The notes under the pieces are model-generated. The model was given only the letters and a program-made list of their open reading frames with translations, ran no database searches and was not told the DNA's origin. This document shows positions 55,201-58,034 of a stretch of 58,034 bases of DNA, piece after piece. Source of the DNA: an uncultured Bacteroidota bacterium (GTDB taxonomy: Bacteria; Bacteroidota; Bacteroidia; Chitinophagales; Chitinophagaceae); assembly GCA_903853805.1 (NCBI GenBank), contig CAINUN010000036.1:1-58034 (forward strand). Reading direction: 5' to 3'. A program made the translations under genes and the position numbers. Numbering within the stretch: position 1 is the stretch's first letter; every line of letters begins with the position of its first letter.

Positions 55201-58034
55201 ACCGTTGAAGAAAACGAATGTGATGGTGCTACTTATTTTGCGTTTGGTACTTCTATTTGGATTGACTTAAACCACAATGGATCGTTTACTGATGCTGGTG
55301 AACAATTATTCGTCGAAACAGCAACAGCTACTGGACCAAGAAACGTTAATGGAAACATTACAATTCCTACTACAGCTTTAACGGGTGTAACAGTAATGCG
55401 TATTACTTGTGCTGAAGGATATTCAGGAGCAACCTTAACGCCTTGCTTGTCTTATGGTTATGGTGAAACTGAAGATTATCTAGTTGAAATTACACCGCCA
55501 TGTTCTGGTACACCAAATACACCGGTTGTTGCTGCTACTAATGCAACAATTTGTTCTGGTGCTACTGCTCATTTTACAGCTACTGGTACATCATCAGCAA
55601 GTGGTATTGTGAATGCATGGATGACGTCAAGTTCAGCAAGTGGACCATGGACACAGGTATCAACTGGTTCTGGACCATTATCTACTTCATTGACAACAAG
55701 TGCATTGACATCTGGTACTTATTATTACATGATGAATTCAACTTGTACTACATCTAGTACTACAGTTAGTTCTAACGTAATAATGATCACTGTAAATTCA
55801 AATCCAACGGTAACGATTACGCCATCATTTAATGGTGTGTTCTGTGGAAATGGTCAACTGACTGCAAATGGTGCTGCAACTTATGTTTGGAGCCCTGCAA
55901 ATCTGTTGATTTCAAGCACAGGTGCTTCAGTTACTTCTATCGCAACTGCTAATACTACATTTACTGTAGTAGGTACAGATGCTAACGGTTGTACGAATAC
56001 TGCAACTCAGGCAATAACATTTACAGCTGCGCCTGCAGTTACAGTTTCTTCTACTATTCCTTCCTTCTGTGTTGGTAATGGTGGTGGTTCAACTACGTTG
56101 ACTGCATCTTCTACTAATAGTGCTTATGTTTATAGCTTCACAGCTTTAGATGGTGCGGTATTAAGTAACCAAACAGCAAACTCCGTTAATGCGGCTGTTA
56201 CTCAGACTAGTGCTATTCAAGTTACTGGTACTGATGCTGCTACTGGTTGTATCGGTGTTAATGTTTATAGTGTAGGTGTTTATCCTTATCCTACTGCTAC
56301 CGTGTCAACTTCTGCTACGGGTGTTTGTCCTGGTACTCCTGCTACTATTAATACAGGTTTGAGTGCAGGTAACTTTGCGGTTGCTTGTATTACAGCGCCA
56401 ACAAGTTTATCAACCCCTCCACAGGGTGCTGTTACACTTGCTAACAGCGGTGCTGCTACTACAACTTTGAGTAATGGTACATTGGATGATGGTTATTGGA
56501 ATGCACGTCCACTTGGATTTACTTTCAATTATTTCGGACATAACTATAGTACTATCAACATCAGTACGAATGGTGTGTTAGACTTTACGTCTTCTGGTAC
56601 TTCACAGTACGCATTTAGTGGTTTCCCAAGTAACGCAAGCCCTGCAAATACTATTGCAGCATGTGCTCGTGACTTAAACTTGACTTCTGCAGGTTCTATT
56701 AAAACTTGGAACGAAGGTTATGCGCCTAACCGCAGATTTGTAGTTCAGTATAATAACTGTCCTACCTATGCTGCAAGTGGAACTGCAGGTACACAGTCTA
56801 TCGAAGTAGTGTTGTCTGAGACCTTAGGAAGTGTAGAAATCCGTGCGATTTCAGCTACTAACGGAACCCAAACAAATCCTTTAACAATAACAAAAGTTAT
56901 TGGTTTACAGGATACTACCAAGACAATAGGTGCAACTGCTCCAGATTGTTCAAACAGTACTCCTAATTACTGGAATAATCAGACTGCTGAGATTACTTCA
57001 CCAATGGCATGGCGCTTTACACCACCGGCTAACTATACGACTACTTGGTTTGCAAACGGAACACAGTTTGCAACCGGTACAAATATCTTTAGTCAGTCTG
57101 TAGCACCAACTACTACCACTACTTATTCTATTACGTACACTAACCAAATTACAGGATGTACTAATGCTGCAGGTGCTGCACAGGCAACCATGCAGATTTT
57201 GGGTACTGTTGCACCGAGTGGTGTGAACACCCTTACAAGTGCACCAAGTGTTTGTACAGGTGGAACCGTAAATTTAAGTACTGATTATACAGGTTCATTG
57301 GCTGGTCTTACTTTCCAATGGCAGAAAATGAATAATACAACGGGTGGTTGGGCTAATATCCCTGGTGCTACTAATATTACAGCAACCGATATGCTAACAG
57401 AACCTACTCAGTATTATTTATTGATATCTTCATGTGGTGGTTATGCAGATTACTCTTCGGCAGCTTACGTTGACATCAGTCAATGGTTTGATTGTTATTG
57501 CGTATCTTCTGCTACTAGTAGTTTGAATGAGGATATCACACAGGTAACTTTTGGATTAGCTACGAATGGTACTACAATTAACAATTTAACAAACTGTGGT
57601 CAAGTAGGAACTGTATTCGGTAGTGTTGCTAGTCAATACAACAGTTATACAACACTTCCTGCTGCTGTGGTTTATCCTGGTCAGTCAATTCCATTTACTG
57701 TGAAGGTTAAATATTGTAGCAATACGTTACACAACAATAAAGTAGCTATCTACATTGATTACAATCAGAATGGTGTATATGACGCTAGTGAAGTTGCTTA
57801 TACTTCTACTTCAGCAGCAGGTACATTATTAGCAGGACGTACACTAACAGGTAATATTTCTGTCCCTGCAACAGCTGCAGTTGGCATTACTGGTATGCGT
57901 GTTGTTGTTACTGAAGCTACAAACGTTAGTGCATGTGGTACATACACTTATGGTGAGACTGAGGATTACTTAGTTGACATTACAGCATGTGCAACACCGA
58001 CTGTAAATATTGCTGCGTCGAACACAACTATATG
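46204..58034 (+). CDS. giant secreted surface protein, beta-helix plus nine GEVED domains (3' end outside window)
   Basis: The frame from the ATG at 46204 has no stop for 3,943 codons and leaves the window. A signal peptide runs to ASA|Q (cleavage after residue 28). Residues about 30-1010 are Asn/Thr/Ser/Gly-rich repeats of the right-handed parallel beta-helix kind (NNTISL, GNTVSL, NNITL), ending with GADIGADEF. Next come alternating Ig-like segments (QWxSSP..NTW..I.GAT...PTDY) and GEVED domains (IWIDYNHNGSFTDAGE ... YGETEDYLV). At about residues 3425-3560 a nidogen-like segment occurs (RPLGFTFNYFGHNYSTINIS). Cysteines repeat as CYC and FCSGTP. Likely T9SS-exported adhesin or gliding surface protein; the sorting tail would be beyond 58034. 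Confidence 0.9.
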   Translation, partial: MYFRKYFAKKVALICSLLVAFAINFASAQVTTNSGSGLSSTYTDLASAITALNAATITDPVVITLSGNETAPSGTGYYITATGTATNTITIQGSNSTITAGTNTAGNVLDAVFKIVGGDYITIQNFVIQENSANTVLALATNTMTEAGILIIHASATDGAQYNTIQNNAISLNNTYPNSVGILSTSASTTDATGANNALDASASSGTNAYNKFYGNSISSVAYGMYFITPGQTATIYEQGIDIGGSSAGTANTISFGCATAATASIWNRSVNTFGAAIFSVNGIGYNVSYNIITSANLKYLQTSGVAGIKFNATVAPAGTSAYTNTCSYNTISLTDSTLTGNLGIDDGAGIAGITSFVNNNNTITITNTCTAATASTNMGIRSAYSALNSTCSNNNVVVNVVFKPFVAASNTQTCQAVGLGGATTNFVCDNNTFIVNQTNSPTAAIAATSSGGSTVAGINASMTNLTFTNNIVRLNQLATLITGSSSTFSGTNYLINNQSACTNINVSGNTVSLTHTPTSVGTLTYSATNYYIYVSATHANLTVSNNTVNNNGGITRPTGASYGIYHSGITNSLNITGNTISILANGGTSGSTVAGVYYSGGFTSTGSIYNLTNNNITLNGLSTIYGMYQYDNVPGTKNYLNNTFNITGGVSTSTTYGLYTYGASAKINVKNNSWTITNSYASSPSIYGLYIGSTILAGNFSNNSYDFTTTVGGASSGTYIGIYALYGNDSIYNNKIKMAINNTATAGTGSPTIKPITIGTGSPLTTVVYNNLIADIVNKQNGATGIIKGISVEGGTSNIIFNNRIGNLTAPFSTNTNAINGIAITSAVASSSTKLYYNTINVQASSTGANFGTCAIYHTSSATATTSNLEMSNNVIIDKSTPSGTGICAAIKRSATAQLQNYSSASNNNMIYGGHKFFSDGTFTTDSLGGYKGLVSPRDNHSVTGNPVYLSTTASSVDFLKMDPAVPTNAESGAMPMGGITTDYDGDIRFGNTGYAGTSVLGADIGADEFNGTSTNPYFCSGNTGTPGIKGPIGLVCPSTAFTITDTSGNNYGNGVSYQWQTSPIGLNTWTNVTNGISPNLTMAAGITTAADYRLVVTCLNGGTPVASNTWTINLNSFMFCYCTPSGISSSYGISNFTTTGGTTNINNSSGYSTNGYGNYTTTPNMVLSTYNTGIVSFSINTAGITAGYTYGFSIWVDYNQNGVFTDAGENVYTTAAYTTSVTGSFAIPMSAMSGNTRMRVHANGSYSNPSPYYCGTAQYGEYEDYLVNIVMPAFCSGTPNHSTALASSPSVCPLTAFSLVDTGFSVGLGLTNQWYASPAGQNTWTSITGATSTSYSVTAGISVPMDYRMISTCSYSSASDTSSIVSLTLNNFVNCYCSSNATSTGDEEIWNVTIGNLLNNSSTCATTAPGAGSIQNEYSNYTTLPATNLYQSLSYPCSVWIGYCLTSVYSNVASIYIDWNQNGLFTDAGEQVFLSSYAAGATVAAGRVVSGSFTVPNGATPGITKMRVVAVESSVVSPCGTYSWGETEDYLINVIPLPACTANLSTPVITGPANACSNLTTTLTATGYTFAASMSYYWEKSAPGANVWSIISGATTDVLTITNLTTPTDYHFVAKCNNTNTSIASNTLSLGINPFYMCYCTPASTCTNEGILGVTFNGATNNSAYCNNTSGYSDFKGNGTFTTVNRGSSIPLTVKSRVNSNPAYAGVWIDYDHSTTFDASEFTLVGTSPTLGLWTVYNFVNSITIPTTAQLGVTAMRVRMANSGGITSASACTNTGVFGEYEDYLISIDTAIICLGTPNAPVIAGPATVCPGTSNVIYASSTPIGTGISLQWEKSLSGQNSWTAIAGATGVSITDTNNVPTDYHLIATCANGGATTVSSTLSVAISPFVSCYCTPVGATATYGIANFSTTGALTNISNLNNGLYTTSNGYSDFTANPALTLLTLPNQVVTFTASFQPSGYTYGYALWIDYNHNGSFADAGEQIYISSTYVGSVTASFTIPATALTGQTRMRMIADYLWSIPTAGYCTATNPTYAEWEDYMINIVQPVACSGTPNATTVNAPVSVCPNQSFTMSAAGWDPAAANMFYRWEKYNTVTQVWDSIVGANNTYYTVTGGISVPTDYHFVSTCLNSGLSTVSPNASLSLNPYYGCYCTPASTCTNEGILNVTYGTLNNTSLSCNNASGYSDYKGLGSLTNVNAGVSTSISVNAQINSNPASVGVWIDYNHSGTYDANEFTLIGSTTGILTLPTQHVYTAGIFIPVSAMTGVTGMRVRSANQGGITNASACTNSGVFGEYEDYLITILPPPNCTGTPATPAPTATTGVCPSVSITLNDTTSAVYFGGTNFQWESSPVGQNTWTQVPGATVQNYIIASGLMASTDFHLIATCSFTGQASISATVTSNINSFMSCYCTSNATSTGDEELWNVTIGTLNNTSACGDTALSTGNIPYEYNNYKYLTPPSLQAGAPIPFSVTIGYCLTGVYSNVAAIYMDLNHNGTFTDAGENVYTSSYAAGTSATAGRLITGALTIPITALTGNTVMRVVAVEGSAVSPCGTYTWGETEDYTVNITAPIPCAGTPSAGVSYANTNGVCPNTAFNLSDSTFSFGLGISYQWQSSAAGLNNWSNVAGATNPSFNVTGIMVATDYRFVVTCSNSNITSYSNVTNVNVLGFYGCYCAVTNSGGTGTFMNQVSFNTMINNTSSSNPSASPYYSNFAGNTSLITTVTGGNTYPMSILVDAPGTYTGAIISVWIDFNHDGTYSSTEWTQIGTACPGGQTTTTNVTIPASALSGVTGMRIRSRGAGNTNGAIDACTVFGSGETEDYAINIAVPPPCTGMPNAGNIAGPTSACPNSTFTLVDTGATYALYVYYQWFSSPQGQSAWTPITGATSNSYTSPSITTNTDYRVRSICTQTNDTAYTSSFSVTANGFVNCYCASMPSTTADEEIYSVTVNGSNSGTFAGYNGSTITACNTAAPGPGSILNRYSNFKTLGTFASLGLGASVPFTVEENECDGATYFAFGTSIWIDLNHNGSFTDAGEQLFVETATATGPRNVNGNITIPTTALTGVTVMRITCAEGYSGATLTPCLSYGYGETEDYLVEITPPCSGTPNTPVVAATNATICSGATAHFTATGTSSASGIVNAWMTSSSASGPWTQVSTGSGPLSTSLTTSALTSGTYYYMMNSTCTTSSTTVSSNVIMITVNSNPTVTITPSFNGVFCGNGQLTANGAATYVWSPANLLISSTGASVTSIATANTTFTVVGTDANGCTNTATQAITFTAAPAVTVSSTIPSFCVGNGGGSTTLTASSTNSAYVYSFTALDGAVLSNQTANSVNAAVTQTSAIQVTGTDAATGCIGVNVYSVGVYPYPTATVSTSATGVCPGTPATINTGLSAGNFAVACITAPTSLSTPPQGAVTLANSGAATTTLSNGTLDDGYWNARPLGFTFNYFGHNYSTINISTNGVLDFTSSGTSQYAFSGFPSNASPANTIAACARDLNLTSAGSIKTWNEGYAPNRRFVVQYNNCPTYAASGTAGTQSIEVVLSETLGSVEIRAISATNGTQTNPLTITKVIGLQDTTKTIGATAPDCSNSTPNYWNNQTAEITSPMAWRFTPPANYTTTWFANGTQFATGTNIFSQSVAPTTTTTYSITYTNQITGCTNAAGAAQATMQILGTVAPSGVNTLTSAPSVCTGGTVNLSTDYTGSLAGLTFQWQKMNNTTGGWANIPGATNITATDMLTEPTQYYLLISSCGGYADYSSAAYVDISQWFDCYCVSSATSSLNEDITQVTFGLATNGTTINNLTNCGQVGTVFGSVASQYNSYTTLPAAVVYPGQSIPFTVKVKYCSNTLHNNKVAIYIDYNQNGVYDASEVAYTSTSAAGTLLAGRTLTGNISVPATAAVGITGMRVVVTEATNVSACGTYTYGETEDYLVDITACATPTVNIAASNTTI
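49261..57990 (+). repeat. nine Ig-like + GEVED repeat units within the giant gene
   Basis: The GEVED core (xWIDYNxNGxFxDAGE) occurs near 49783, 50572, 51328, 52105, 52861, 53665, 54439, 55255 and 57748. The first eight are spaced 756-816 bases (about 252-272 residues); the last follows a gap of about 2.5 kb filled by Ig/PKD-like and nidogen-like segments. Domain starts fall into types: STCTNEGIL (units 3, 5), SNATSTGDEE (2, 6) with looser relatives (8, 9), and a SYGISNF type (1, 4). Unit 7 is the odd one. Confidence 0.9.

Noticed and set aside
46204-58034. Several short separate genes in the last 12 kb
   Set aside because: One frame is continuous line by line from 46204 to the window end; small frames seen there are on other frames or the opposite strand.
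1-58034. tRNA and rRNA genes
   Set aside because: The only T-arm-like sequence found (GGGTTCGATTCCC near 18566) belongs to the tmRNA; nothing else fits a cloverleaf.

Overview
This window reads as a chromosomal segment of a low-GC member of the Bacteroidota. The closest fit by inference is a gliding or T9SS-bearing lineage such as Chitinophagales or Sphingobacteriales. The reasons are: promoter-like boxes of the TTTG / TAnnTTTG type rather than sigma70 boxes; almost no Shine-Dalgarno sequences; an alternative complex III cluster (actABCDEF) followed by cytochrome oxidase genes; a type 9 secretion sorting tail; GEVED-domain surface proteins; tandem rhomboids; and a tmRNA tag reading GESTYAMAA. 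No plasmid, phage or transposase genes were seen. Annotation is by reading motifs only; no database search was run.

Layout. 1-400: a small hypothetical ORF and a two-way terminator. 392-10604 (all minus): galE, an MsbA-like ABC exporter, cysS (with an insertion), an EEP-family membrane phosphodiesterase/nuclease, a rhomboid that has lost its catalytic residues, an intact rhomboid protease, a short MutS-like ATPase and a dihydroorotase. 10.9-13.3 kb (plus): an outer-membrane barrel and a large lipoprotein. 13.5-18.1 kb: recN diverging from an RlmI-like rRNA methyltransferase, then fhs. 18.2-19.3 kb: ssrA (tmRNA), a 22-bp tandem repeat array and a small coiled-coil ORF. 19.5-20.3 kb: an unusual SDR. 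20.4-32.1 kb: a respiratory block (actA-F, coxB, coxA) that would carry electrons from menaquinol through alternative complex III to an aa3-type oxidase. 32.2-34.3 kb: a 21-bp tandem repeat array, a hypothetical protein and a LamG/T9SS secreted protein. 34.4-45.5 kb: GH3-like enzyme, lptB, metF, a class D beta-lactamase-like lipoprotein, an amidase with an altered active site, a beta-barrel protein, lon, and a NarL-type two-component pair. 46.2 kb to the end: one open reading frame of more than 3,900 codons that runs off the window, encoding a giant secreted protein with a beta-helix head and nine GEVED domains.

The most unusual signal is a pair of unrelated-looking tandem arrays (18795-18970 and 32228-32479). 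Both repeat every two helical turns (22 and 21 bp), both are built around a dyad of the form TTGG-N4-CCAA, and both stop 33-54 bases before the start of a small hypothetical gene. In the second array some units show paired changes that keep the dyad. Other points of interest are near-leaderless promoters in front of three housekeeping genes, the active/inactive rhomboid pair, and the mosaic GEVED repeat protein with a long hairpin-containing 5' region.
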